Assembly (NCBI RefSeq): GCF_900205925.1
Contig: NZ_OAOD01000022.1
Span: 1-50,547, forward strand
Direction: 5' to 3'
Source: Clostridium peptidivorans
Lineage (GTDB): Bacteria > Bacillota > Clostridia > Clostridiales > Clostridiaceae
Length of the DNA: 50,547 bases
The translations under genes and the position numbers were made by a program. The notes below the pieces were generated by a model. It saw only the letters and a program-made list of their open reading frames with translations. It searched no databases and was not told where the DNA came from. Below are positions 18,623 through 27,436 of the stretch, one piece after another. Position 1 is the first letter of the stretch. Every line of letters begins with the position of its first letter.

Positions 18623-19873
18623 TTATTTAGCATTTTTCATTGCCTCTATTAAAGGAAGTTTTACTCCAGAAAGGAATCTAACCATGGCACCTCCAGCAGT
18701 ACATACATAATTTATTTTGCTGGTGTCAATGAAGCGTTGTGCTGCACTTACTGTGTCTCCCCCTCCTATAACAGAATAGCCCTTTGCTTCTGCTATAGCA
18801 TTCCATATGGCCTTAGTTCCATCTTCAGATGTCTTATTTTCATATACTCCTGCAGGTCCATTAACAAAAATTGTTCCTGCCTTAGATAGTTCTTCCTCAA
18901 ATATTTCTATAGTTTTATGCCCTATATCCATAAACAATTTATTAATTGGCAGAGCTTCTATACTTATTTCTTTTCTTTCACCATTTTCTTCATAAGCTAA
19001 ATCCACAGGATATATTATTTTTTCTCCATGCTTTTCTAAATAATCTTTAGCTGGTTTTATAAACACATCTAACTTTTTATCCTTAATGAACTTTTCATTA
19101 GCCTCTCCTAGGTCATAACCCTTTGCCATTAGCATGATATGTCCTGTTATTCCAGAGCATAGTATTTTGTCAGCACTGCCATTTTCTAAAACCTGTTTCA
19201 TCATTCCAAAGGCATCAGATATTTTAAGTCCCCCAAGTACAAATACTGAAGGCTTCTCCGGTGTCTCCATAACCTTTGTAAGTGCACTTATTTCGTTAAA
19301 CATTAAGTCTCCTGCTGCACTAGGAAGTATTTCCTGGAAAGCTACCATTGAAGGAGCATTTCTATGGGCTGCTGCAAAAGCATCATTAATATAACAATCT
19401 ACAATGGGTGCTAAACTTCTAACTAAATAGGTGTTTAGCATACCCTTAGGCTCAAGCTTTACAGCATCCTCAAAGGTTGATATTTCTTCTGATAAATATC
19501 TTAAATTTCCTAAAAGAATGAGTTCTTCAGCTTTTAAATTTTTTACTGCTTCCTGTGCTGCCGGGCCGCAAACATCATCAATATACTTAACTTCTCTTCC
19601 AAGTTTTTCTGTCAGTTTTTCTGCATGTTCTTTCATAGATATTAAGTTGTGATAGTCTAAAGTATCGCCCTGATGAGCTATTATAGCAATTTTAGCTCCC
19701 TGTTCTATTAGATAGTTTAGTGTAGGTATGCTTTTCTTTATCCTGTTTTCACTAACTATCTTCTTTGTATCAGGATCAATTGGTGAATTTATATCAAGTC
19801 TTAAAAGTACTGTTTTGTCTTTATAATTAAACTCTCCCATTGATCTTATTTTAGTTCCTATTTTTCCATCCAT
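18623..19873 (-). CDS. Archaeal-type phosphoglycerate kinase homologue
   Basis: A 416-residue PGK fold. The N-terminal motif LLRLDINSPI is closer to archaeal PGKs than to the usual bacterial form. Basic-patch residues R25, R44, R125 and H170-R171 (AAHR) are kept, as are K217 (GGLKISD), NGPAGVYE (338-345), GGGDT (370-374) and the C-terminal GGAMVRFLSGVKLP. The loop that normally reads HxGRP reads HQGDT (67-71), so the arginine of the substrate-phosphate patch is missing. This suggests a substrate other than 1,3-bisphosphoglycerate, such as an acyl phosphate with a carboxylate in place of the 3-phosphate (inference). The start overlaps the end of the GAPDH-like gene by 16 bases, so the two are coupled. 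Confidence 0.85.
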   Translation of the reverse strand: MDGKIGTKIRSMGEFNYKDKTVLLRLDINSPIDPDTKKIVSENRIKKSIPTLNYLIEQGAKIAIIAHQGDTLDYHNLISMKEHAEKLTEKLGREVKYIDDVCGPAAQEAVKNLKAEELILLGNLRYLSEEISTFEDAVKLEPKGMLNTYLVRSLAPIVDCYINDAFAAAHRNAPSMVAFQEILPSAAGDLMFNEISALTKVMETPEKPSVFVLGGLKISDAFGMMKQVLENGSADKILCSGITGHIMLMAKGYDLGEANEKFIKDKKLDVFIKPAKDYLEKHGEKIIYPVDLAYEENGERKEISIEALPINKLFMDIGHKTIEIFEEELSKAGTIFVNGPAGVYENKTSEDGTKAIWNAIAEAKGYSVIGGGDTVSAAQRFIDTSKINYVCTAGGAMVRFLSGVKLPLIEAMKNAK

Positions 19874-20886
19874 TTTCCCAACTCCAAATATTTATTTGTT
19901 TGGTAAACACCTTCTGCTCCATCAGTTTGCATTTCCATAGCTGCTCTTATAGCATCTATATTTTCTGGTATAACTACAGCTTCCTGTGGAATGTTTATTG
20001 CAAACATTATATCTTTACCTGATTTAACTACAGATTCTTCAAATAGTGCTATTTCGTACATATCTCCTCTTGGATTTCCCAGGTCTCTTGCATATCTAAA
20101 TAGGGAAGCATTTCCTTGGAATCCATCTGCAAGTCTTACCACTCTTATTCTTGGGTGCTTACTGAAGGCTTCTAATAACTGTTCCTTTGATATATCTTCT
20201 TTGGGTGTAGCAACCACAGTAATTATGTGTCCATGTGTTACTGGTGTATGAACTAATATTCCAGTAGCCTGTACATGAGGCATTATTGTCATAAGGTCTA
20301 GTGCTTGATGGCTTGGTGCCTTGTCTACTTGAAGTGCATTTGTAAGTCCTCTGTGATAATCTCCTGGGTCAGCCACACGTCTTATGATTGTAATTGCAAC
20401 TTTTTCAACCCCAACTAGTTTGTCTAAGCAGTCAACTGCTCTTATAAGTCCTGTTGTGTTACAGGATGTTAATTTTAAAAATTGTTTTCCAACACCCTTT
20501 TCATAGTTGGCATAGCCATGGAAGAATACATCAGCAACGCTGTTTTTCTCTCCCCCTTGAAATATTGCCTTTTTATTATACTTTGCATAAATCTCTTTAT
20601 TTTTTGCTCCAATTCCTGCACTGGTTGCATCAAGCATTATATCTACCTTTTGTACTAAATCCTCTAACGTTCCGCTTATTGGTATTCCAGCTTCATCGAA
20701 TAATTTTTGATTATCTGGAAGGGAATTATATAAAGCATAAGGCATTCCCTTTTCCTTTAATGCTCTTACAGACAGTGTAGGTGCAACATCTGCAACTCCC
20801 ACAAGTTCCATGTCCTTTTGCATGGCAACCCCATCTGCTAGTCTTTGTCCAATAACTCCATATCCTGCAACTCCTACTTTTATCAT
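19858..20886 (-). CDS. Type II (archaeal-type) glyceraldehyde-3-phosphate dehydrogenase homologue
   Basis: A 342-residue phosphorylating aldehyde dehydrogenase of the archaeal GAPDH class. It has the Rossmann start KVGVAGYGVIGQRLADGV, ATSAGIGAKNK, and IFQGGEKNSVADVFF. The catalytic cysteine is C142 in TSCNTTGLIRA. A candidate catalytic histidine is in PVTHGHII (H219/H221). The substrate-side segment NALQVDKAPSHQALD (184-198) differs from the PNP...SHHGPD pattern I recall for archaeal enzymes. It sits between the ABC permease and the PGK homologue. A housekeeping role is unlikely for a copy inside an inositol operon; oxidation of another C4 aldehyde is proposed in the findings. Confidence 0.85.
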   Translation of the reverse strand: MIKVGVAGYGVIGQRLADGVAMQKDMELVGVADVAPTLSVRALKEKGMPYALYNSLPDNQKLFDEAGIPISGTLEDLVQKVDIMLDATSAGIGAKNKEIYAKYNKKAIFQGGEKNSVADVFFHGYANYEKGVGKQFLKLTSCNTTGLIRAVDCLDKLVGVEKVAITIIRRVADPGDYHRGLTNALQVDKAPSHQALDLMTIMPHVQATGILVHTPVTHGHIITVVATPKEDISKEQLLEAFSKHPRIRVVRLADGFQGNASLFRYARDLGNPRGDMYEIALFEESVVKSGKDIMFAINIPQEAVVIPENIDAIRAAMEMQTDGAEGVYQTNKYLELGKWMEK

Positions 20887-20938
20887 ATTTCATACCCTCC
20901 TAAAAATTTTTATTTATTATTAAACACCTATTTTGGTG

Positions 20939-21958
20939 CTATGCTGCTTGAGTTTTTGCTTTCTTTTCAGCCTTTCTTCTTAATACATCTACATAAACAG
21001 CTCCAATTATAACTACACCAATTGCTATAGACTGAACATCTGCAGATACGCCAAGAAGATTAAGTCCATTTCTTAATACTGCCATTATCATAGCTCCAAT
21101 AAGAGTTCCCCATACTGTACCTGACCCTCCCATAAAGGATGCTCCACCTATGATACATGCTGCTATTGCATCTAATTCATAATCAAGACCTGCCAGTGGG
21201 AAAGTTGCATTAACTCTACCTGTAAGCACTATTCCAGCTATAGCTGACATGGCTCCGCAAAGTACATAAACAAGAACCAAAGTTTTATCTGTGTTGATAC
21301 CTGAAAGCTTTGCAGCATCAAGATTTCCACCAACTGCATATATATATCTTCCCTGTGCAGTTTTGTTTAGAAAAACTGAAAAACCTACAAACACAATTAT
21401 TACTAAAATAAAGCTTATTGGTATTGGTCCAATAAAACCATTTCCTAAAAATTGAACTGACTGGGGAAAACCTGATAATGGAGATGCTCCTGTTAAAATA
21501 AGTGCAAGTCCTCTTGCTATATTTTTAGTTCCTAGTGTTGATATAAATGGATGTGGAAGTCTAAGTTTTGTAAGCAATATTCCATTTAAGTATCCAAGTC
21601 CAGTTCCAGCGGCAAGACATAGTGCCATAGCTAGATATGGATTCATATGCCATTTAATTATTGCAACTCCCATAATGCAAGTTGAAAGAGCAAGATTTGA
21701 TCCAACTGAGTTATCTATACCAGCGGTTAATATTACTAAAAGCATACCTACTGATATCAAACTATTAATAGCTGATTGTCTGGCAATATTCATAACATTT
21801 GTTAATGTAAAAAACTTTTCTGAAGCAATTGCCAGTATAATACATAAGATGATTAATCCAAGTAAGGAACCAAACTTACTAATTATATCTTTTGCTGACT
21901 TTTTATCAGAGCTTTGAAATCTCTCTTTTTTTTCATTTTCGAGTCCAACATTATTCAT
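20939..21958 (-). CDS. Sugar/polyol ABC transporter permease (RbsC family)
   Basis: A 339-residue inner-membrane permease of the ribose/inositol type. A basic N-terminal tail is followed by about ten hydrophobic segments. Family blocks include AGIDNSVGSNLAL (about 80-92), GLGYLNGILLTKLRLPHPFISTLG (about 120-143), and AACIIGGASFMGGSGTVWGTLIGA (about 265-290). It forms the pore with the RbsA-type ATPase four bases upstream. From context the cargo is myo-inositol, but the protein alone does not show this. Confidence 0.9.
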   Translation of the reverse strand: MNNVGLENEKKERFQSSDKKSAKDIISKFGSLLGLIILCIILAIASEKFFTLTNVMNIARQSAINSLISVGMLLVILTAGIDNSVGSNLALSTCIMGVAIIKWHMNPYLAMALCLAAGTGLGYLNGILLTKLRLPHPFISTLGTKNIARGLALILTGASPLSGFPQSVQFLGNGFIGPIPISFILVIIVFVGFSVFLNKTAQGRYIYAVGGNLDAAKLSGINTDKTLVLVYVLCGAMSAIAGIVLTGRVNATFPLAGLDYELDAIAACIIGGASFMGGSGTVWGTLIGAMIMAVLRNGLNLLGVSADVQSIAIGVVIIGAVYVDVLRRKAEKKAKTQAA

Positions 21959-21962
21959 CTAC

Positions 21963-23456
21963 CTATACCTCCCCTGATGCTGCACGCATTATATTTTCCT
22001 GATTAGCATCTTTTCTATTTATTTCAGCTGTTATTTCTCCTTCATGCATAACATAAACCCTATCGCTCATTCCAAGTATCTCAGGAAGCTCTGAAGAAAC
22101 AATGATTACTGCACAGTTTTGCTCTATAAGTGAATTTAAAACATTATAAACCTCAACCTTTGCTCCAACATCAATTCCCCTTGTAGGTTCATCAAATATA
22201 AAAATATTAGCTTTTGTGTTAAGCCACTTTGCTATAACCACCTTCTGCTGGTTTCCTCCGCTTAATTGCCTTACAATAAAGTTTTCCATAGGAGGATTTA
22301 TGTTTAGCTTCTTTATATTTTCTCTAGTTAGTTCTTTAAGCTTCTTTATATTGAGTAATATGCCAGATGAACTTTTATCATAAGAAGCTATATTAGCGTT
22401 ATAATCTATCGTATTATCAAGTACCAACCCTTGTCCCTTTCTATCCTCAGTCAAAAATGCAATCCCATTTTTCATAGCATCCTTTGGGCAGGTTATCTTA
22501 ACTTTTTTATCATTTATATATATGTCCCCAGAGTCATACTCATCTGCTCCGAAGATAGCTCTCATAACCTCTGTTCTCCCTGCACCTACAAGGCCTGATA
22601 ATCCTACAATTTCCCCTCTTCTTATATTAAAAGATATATTTTTAAACGCTCCTCTTTTGCTTAAATTTTCAACTCTTAATGCCTCTTCATTAGGCTCTGT
22701 TTCTATTTTTGGATACTGCTGCTCTAAGTTACGTCCAACCATAAGCTTAATAAGTCCATTTATATCCACCTTATCTATGTCTAAAGTTTCTATCTTTCTT
22801 CCATCTCTCATTACAGTAACCCTATCACATATTTCCATTATCTCATCCAGTCTGTGAGATATATAAATAACTGCAATCCCCTTATTTTTTAGCTCTTTAA
22901 CTGTTTTTAATAATTCCTTTACTTCTCTCTCCGCGAGGCTTGAAGTAGGTTCATCCATAATTAAAAGTTTAGTTTTTACGCTGAGTGCCTTGGCAATTTC
23001 AACCATCTGCTGCTGACCGATACCAAGCCTTGCAACATTCATCTTTGTATCAATTTTCTGCCCCAGCTCTTCTAAAAGCTGTCCAGACCTTTGTCTCATT
23101 ACATTTATATCTAAAAGCCCTTTATTTCCATTTTTCTTAATTTCCCTGCCTAAAAACACATTTTCTGCTACAGAAAGCTGCTTTACTATATTAAGCTCTT
23201 GATAAATAGCTGTTATTCCATAATTCATAGCATCTCTTGGCCCCTTGATGCTTGCCTCTTTGCCCTCAATAATTATTTGTCCTGCTTCGTTTTTATGAGC
23301 ACCAGTAAGTATTTTTATTAAGGTTGACTTACCTGCCCCATTTTCACCCACAAGTCCATGTACTTCTCCGGGATATATTTCTAAATCAACTGAATCTAGT
23401 GCTCTAACTCCAGGAAAAACTTTAGATACACCCTTTAATTCCAAAAATGGCTGCAT
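21963..23456 (-). CDS. Sugar/polyol ABC transporter ATPase (RbsA family, two NBDs)
   Basis: A 497-residue double ATPase. The first domain has Walker A GENGAGKST, signature LGIGQQQMVEIAKA and Walker B LLIMDEPTSSL. The second has the degenerate Walker A GLVGAGRTE typical of RbsA-type proteins, signature LSGGNQQKVVIAKW and Walker B IFIFDEPTRGID. I start at the ATG at 23456 because a GGGGTG site precedes it; the in-frame ATG at 23477 has none. A 66-base spacer holding a strong hairpin separates it from the binding-protein gene. Confidence 0.9.
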   Translation of the reverse strand: MQPFLELKGVSKVFPGVRALDSVDLEIYPGEVHGLVGENGAGKSTLIKILTGAHKNEAGQIIIEGKEASIKGPRDAMNYGITAIYQELNIVKQLSVAENVFLGREIKKNGNKGLLDINVMRQRSGQLLEELGQKIDTKMNVARLGIGQQQMVEIAKALSVKTKLLIMDEPTSSLAEREVKELLKTVKELKNKGIAVIYISHRLDEIMEICDRVTVMRDGRKIETLDIDKVDINGLIKLMVGRNLEQQYPKIETEPNEEALRVENLSKRGAFKNISFNIRRGEIVGLSGLVGAGRTEVMRAIFGADEYDSGDIYINDKKVKITCPKDAMKNGIAFLTEDRKGQGLVLDNTIDYNANIASYDKSSSGILLNIKKLKELTRENIKKLNINPPMENFIVRQLSGGNQQKVVIAKWLNTKANIFIFDEPTRGIDVGAKVEVYNVLNSLIEQNCAVIIVSSELPEILGMSDRVYVMHEGEITAEINRKDANQENIMRAASGEV

Positions 23457-23482
23457 ATAATCTAACACCCCAATCATTTATT

Positions 23483-23544
23483 ATTTGAACAATTGAATCC
23501 AAGTTATTAAAGCTTGGATTCAATTTAGTCAAATTAGTTCAAAT
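23483..23544 (-). other. Nested intercistronic hairpin after the binding-protein gene
   Basis: The inner stem pairs 23491-23503 with 23513-23525 (13 bp perfect). The outer stem pairs ATTTGAAC (23483-23490) with GTTCAAAT (23537-23544). No T run follows. Hairpins here commonly protect the upstream mRNA so that more binding protein than permease is made. Confidence 0.7.
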
Positions 23545-24536
23545 TATTTTCCTAGTATTTTGTCAAGTTCAGCTTGAATTTTATCAACATTTTCACTTGT
23601 AACCATTGTTGTTCCTGTATCTATTCTCTTATCTATGGTTTCTCCCTTAGCTACTTTAACTGCTGCTTCAACACCAAACTTTCCAATATTGTATGCACTT
23701 TGAGCCACTGAACCTGTAAGTTCTCCAGCCTTTATTGCCTTTAATGCATCTGGTGATCCGTCAAAACCTACAACTATAATGCCCTTCTTTCCTGCCTGGC
23801 TTAAAGCTCTAGAAGCACCAAGAGCCATTTCATCATTTGAACAGAATACGCCCTTAATATTTGAATGAGTCTGAATTAAATTTTCCATAACTGACATAGC
23901 CATATTTCTATCACTGTTTGCTGGCTGCACAGCTACAATTTTTAACCCAGCATCTTCCATAGCCTTTTTAGCTCCATTGGTACGTTCGTCATGAGTTCCA
24001 TCTCCAAGGGCTCCTCTTAAAATTACAACCTCGTCTCCCTTTTGAAGCTTTCCTGCTATATACTTTCCCCCAACTTCTCCACCTGCAAGATTACCAGTAC
24101 CTATAAAGGACTTCTTCTTATCCCAATTAGCATCTGTATCTATTAGAAGAACTGGAATTTTTGCTTGATCTGCCTTATCAAAGATAGCTACTGCTGCACT
24201 TGGCTGAGATGGAGCTACTACTAAAGCAGATGCCTTCTTAACTATTTGATCTTCCATAATAGAAGTTTGTCCTGCTATATCCGTTTCAGCATTTGGTCCA
24301 AGAACGTTTACCTTTACTCCAAGTGCTTTACCTGCATCATCAGCTCCTGCCTTAACTTGTTTCCAATAATCACTGTTTACTGCCTTTAAAACCACTGCTA
24401 TTGTTGGTTCACTTTTTGCTGTACCCTTCCCGCTGTCTGTAGTAGTTTCTTTTGACTTACCGCAACCTGATAATGAACCTATTATGATTGTAGACACAGC
24501 TGCAAGACTAAGTACCTTTAATAAGTTTTTTCTCAT
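23544..24536 (-). CDS. Sugar/polyol ABC transporter binding lipoprotein (RbsB family)
   Basis: A 330-residue periplasmic-binding-protein-like lipoprotein. The signal peptide ends at lipobox GSLSGC (lipidated C25). The mature part is a type I fold (Peripla_BP_4) with the usual TIAVVLKAVNSDYWKQVKAGA start, DTDANWDKKKSFIGTGN and VGFDGSPDALKAIKAGELTGSVAQ hinge segment. First gene of the inositol operon; its leader contains a CRE-like palindrome. By context it captures myo-inositol, but ribose- or galactose-type ligands cannot be excluded from sequence alone. Confidence 0.9.
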   Translation of the reverse strand: MRKNLLKVLSLAAVSTIIIGSLSGCGKSKETTTDSGKGTAKSEPTIAVVLKAVNSDYWKQVKAGADDAGKALGVKVNVLGPNAETDIAGQTSIMEDQIVKKASALVVAPSQPSAAVAIFDKADQAKIPVLLIDTDANWDKKKSFIGTGNLAGGEVGGKYIAGKLQKGDEVVILRGALGDGTHDERTNGAKKAMEDAGLKIVAVQPANSDRNMAMSVMENLIQTHSNIKGVFCSNDEMALGASRALSQAGKKGIIVVGFDGSPDALKAIKAGELTGSVAQSAYNIGKFGVEAAVKVAKGETIDKRIDTGTTMVTSENVDKIQAELDKILGK

Positions 24537-24604
24537 TTTAATATATCCCCCTTATTTAATTGAATGTTTTTCACATTTGTTATATCTCCTGCCGTCAATA
24601 TAAT

Positions 24605-24621
24605 TTTAAAACGTTTTCAAA
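24605..24621. promoter_or_regulatory. CRE-like palindrome before the inositol operon
   Basis: The core AAAACGTTTT (24608-24617) sits in a near-palindrome reading TTGAAAACGTTTTAAA on the minus strand. It matches the general form of CcpA (catabolite repression) sites, or of a LacI-family operator, and lies about 70 bases before the binding-protein start. Confidence 0.5.
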
Positions 24622-24736
24622 AAATAACATAGTTCAAATATTTATAAAACATTTAATTTTCTAACTATTTTCCGTATTTAAAATTCGATTATTTGTTTAA
24701 AATTTAAAGCATTGTTAAATAAATACCAAAATACCC

Positions 24737-24805
24737 TTAAAAAAGTTAAATATAGAGAAAGACTTAGTATTAAAGCAATGCTTATACTAAGTCTTTCTCT
24801 ATATT
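24737..24805 (-). terminator. Terminator of the AraC regulator gene
   Basis: A perfect 22-bp inverted repeat (24749-24770 with 24784-24805) with a 13-base loop, followed on the minus strand by TTAACTTTTTT. It starts 19 bases after the araC-type stop and isolates the regulator from the operon behind it. Confidence 0.88.
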
Positions 24806-24823
24806 TATGCTATACTATTTACC

Positions 24824-27193
24824 CTACTCATATATACTGTTTATATTATTTCTAAATTGATTTGGGGACACACCATAGTATTTTTTAAAAGCTGTGTAAA
24901 AATAATTGAAGTTTTCAAAGCCTATTTTTAGTGAAATCTCCTTTGCTGTAAGCTGTGTTGTCTCTAAAAGTTCTTTAGCCTTTTCAAATCTAACCTCATT
25001 TATATAATTAGAAATTGACTTACCTTCACTTTCTTTAAATATGCTTCTTAAGTAGTTTGGGGAAAATCTCATTTCACATGCTATAGCCTCTAAAGATAAT
25101 AGCTGATCAGAGTAGTTTTCAGTTATATATTTTTTTACATTTTCAATTACATCATTTCTTCTGTTGGATTTTTTTTCTTTAATCTGGATTACAACATTTT
25201 TATATAGGTTTAAGAAGTAATCTTTAACTTCATCTATGGTTTCAAACTGTGCTAAATTGTCAGTGAGTTCTTTAATATCTATATAAGCATTTTCCTTACC
25301 CATCTGATAAATATTATTTATAACCTTTTGAGAGTTAATGCCAAACTGAGTAAGAGAAATTACCATATCACTATAGGACATTTTCTTCATTATATCAAAT
25401 ACTTTATCAAGCTCAACTTCTACATCATCAAGATTCCCTAGCTTTACAGCTCTGAAGAGAGCTTCAGAGAGGGCATCTTCATATTTACTTTCCCTGGAAA
25501 TATCCTCAGTTATTCGCTCATTGAATAGTATTGATTTAATTCCATATTTAAAGCGATAATTACTATAGTCTTTGGCAGTCTTGTAGGCAATTGGTACTTC
25601 CTCAAGTCTTCTTGCATATCTTCCTATTGATGCTGAAAGAGAAATATTTAAGTTATTAGCTGCTTTTTCTTGACTTTCTTCAATTAACTGGGCTATTTCA
25701 TTTGTTAATCCCTGGTCTATTTTCTCTTTAACCTTTATAATAAGACATATCTCATCCTCCTCCAAGCCTACAACTTCAGAGTCAAAATATCCTTGAGATA
25801 TATTAGAAAGTTCCATATACAAATCATATTTTAAATTTTTAAGTTCCATGTCTCCCTTTTCTTTTAAAAGCTTTTTATAAAAATCTATCTTAAATAATAC
25901 TATAGCCATACTGCTTCCATCTGCATCAAATTTAGCTTCCTTTAACTTGACTTTAAAGCCTTCAAATTCTATAACCACATTTAAAATCAGAGCTTTTAGC
26001 AGCTGATTTCTTATAAAATATAAATCCTTATCTGCAAGTTTTGCAAAGGATATAGGCTTATTCATAAGAGTATCCACTACCTTTGTAACATATTCCATTT
26101 CATTGCTTGCATTCTCTTCAATACCTAATTCCTTACTTATATCTTCATCAATATCTAAGTATCTTTTAACTGAGCTTACTGTTTCAGCAATTGGTTTGTA
26201 TATTTTTGTAGAAGCAAATATTGAAAATACCACTCCAAGTAAAAACAGCATAATAAAGGTTAAAACCAAAATTTTAATCATCCCTCTAATACTTTCAAGC
26301 AAGGTATCATACTTTACTATGCTTAAAAAAAACAGATCCAATTTCTCACTATATCTATAGGTTACTATTGATGGCTTTCCTTCAATGCTGGATAAAAAAC
26401 TTCCTTCTTTATTTTCTGAGGCTATTATTTTATTAACGTAATCAAATTTTGATATATCCTTCAAAAACATATCTTTATCTGAATTCAAAATTACTTGTCC
26501 TTTTTTATTTATAGCCATTAAATTATAATCATTTTCTGACATATTATTAAAGTAAGCTTGTACCCAATTAGCATTAAGATTTAAAACTATAGCTCCATAT
26601 GGAGTCCCACCTGCATCTGCCTTTATATTTGACAAAAATAAAGTAAGTACATTCTTTTTATATTCCTTTCCATCTATAGGCACTGTTATCTGCCTTGAAA
26701 TAAACTTTGTGCTAAATGATTCATTGGACTTTTTAACAATCTTCATTACATCACTATCGTAAAACAAAGAATAATAAGATGAGTTCCCATCTGATGAATA
26801 TATCATCTTGGTATTGTTATTATAAACGTATACAGATTGAATAGATGGAATCATGGTGGCAGCTTGCTTGATTTTTAAATATGGAGCAGAAACTATGTTT
26901 GAATTGCTACTGGAATTAAACATTAAACTATAAACCTGTTCATCTAAATACAATTGATATATGTAAGACTTAGCCCAGTCAAGAGTATATCCAGTGTAAT
27001 ACTCTGCTTGATTTATGATATTTTCAGATACTCTGCTGGATTGTTTAACAATTTGCTTTTTATAACCTCGATACAAAACAAGCATGGTTGTTAAAAGAAA
27101 AAGAACTATGAAAATAACGTAGGAAAGCATTAATTTATGAAAGGTATTTTTTACTTTTATATTCTTTTTAAATTTTTGATATATATCGTCCAT
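24824..27193 (-). CDS. Membrane-anchored AraC-family transcriptional regulator
   Basis: A 789-residue one-component regulator. A membrane segment (about 20-42) is followed by a large extracellular sensor of dCache type (about 45-295), a second membrane segment (about 298-320), a HAMP-like stretch, a long cytoplasmic middle region, and two C-terminal AraC helix-turn-helix motifs (about 690-785; LSLEAIACEMRFSPNYLRSIF and KEISLKIGFENFNYFYTAFKK). I start at the ATG at 27193, after a GGGGGG site, not at 27208. It directly precedes the inositol importer genes and most likely senses external inositol or a related compound and activates the operon. Proteins of this layout combine the roles of a YesM sensor and YesN regulator. 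Confidence 0.85.
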   Translation of the reverse strand: MDDIYQKFKKNIKVKNTFHKLMLSYVIFIVLFLLTTMLVLYRGYKKQIVKQSSRVSENIINQAEYYTGYTLDWAKSYIYQLYLDEQVYSLMFNSSSNSNIVSAPYLKIKQAATMIPSIQSVYVYNNNTKMIYSSDGNSSYYSLFYDSDVMKIVKKSNESFSTKFISRQITVPIDGKEYKKNVLTLFLSNIKADAGGTPYGAIVLNLNANWVQAYFNNMSENDYNLMAINKKGQVILNSDKDMFLKDISKFDYVNKIIASENKEGSFLSSIEGKPSIVTYRYSEKLDLFFLSIVKYDTLLESIRGMIKILVLTFIMLFLLGVVFSIFASTKIYKPIAETVSSVKRYLDIDEDISKELGIEENASNEMEYVTKVVDTLMNKPISFAKLADKDLYFIRNQLLKALILNVVIEFEGFKVKLKEAKFDADGSSMAIVLFKIDFYKKLLKEKGDMELKNLKYDLYMELSNISQGYFDSEVVGLEEDEICLIIKVKEKIDQGLTNEIAQLIEESQEKAANNLNISLSASIGRYARRLEEVPIAYKTAKDYSNYRFKYGIKSILFNERITEDISRESKYEDALSEALFRAVKLGNLDDVEVELDKVFDIMKKMSYSDMVISLTQFGINSQKVINNIYQMGKENAYIDIKELTDNLAQFETIDEVKDYFLNLYKNVVIQIKEKKSNRRNDVIENVKKYITENYSDQLLSLEAIACEMRFSPNYLRSIFKESEGKSISNYINEVRFEKAKELLETTQLTAKEISLKIGFENFNYFYTAFKKYYGVSPNQFRNNINSIYE

Positions 27194-27343
27194 ATATATC
27201 CCCCCCATTTAGCATTAACATATAACAATACAAAACCCTTCCCCTAAATTCTCGAAAATGTTTACATATATTAATATTATATTAGTTTATTTATAATTTT
27301 TCAATAAATTGTAATAGTATAACAATTCATTCCACAAAAATTG

Positions 27344-27391
27344 ATAAAAAAAGAATAGGTTATTAGGACTTTACTCTAAATACCTATCCTT
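27344..27391 (-). terminator. Terminator of the biotin operon
   Basis: AAGAATAGGT (27351-27360) pairs with ACCTATCCTT (27382-27391), one mismatch, followed on the minus strand by TTTTTTTATC. It lies 46 bases past the bioA stop. Confidence 0.82.
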
Positions 27392-27436
27392 CTATTTATT
27401 CTTAGTTCCCATTCAATTAGTTCATTCACATGCATA

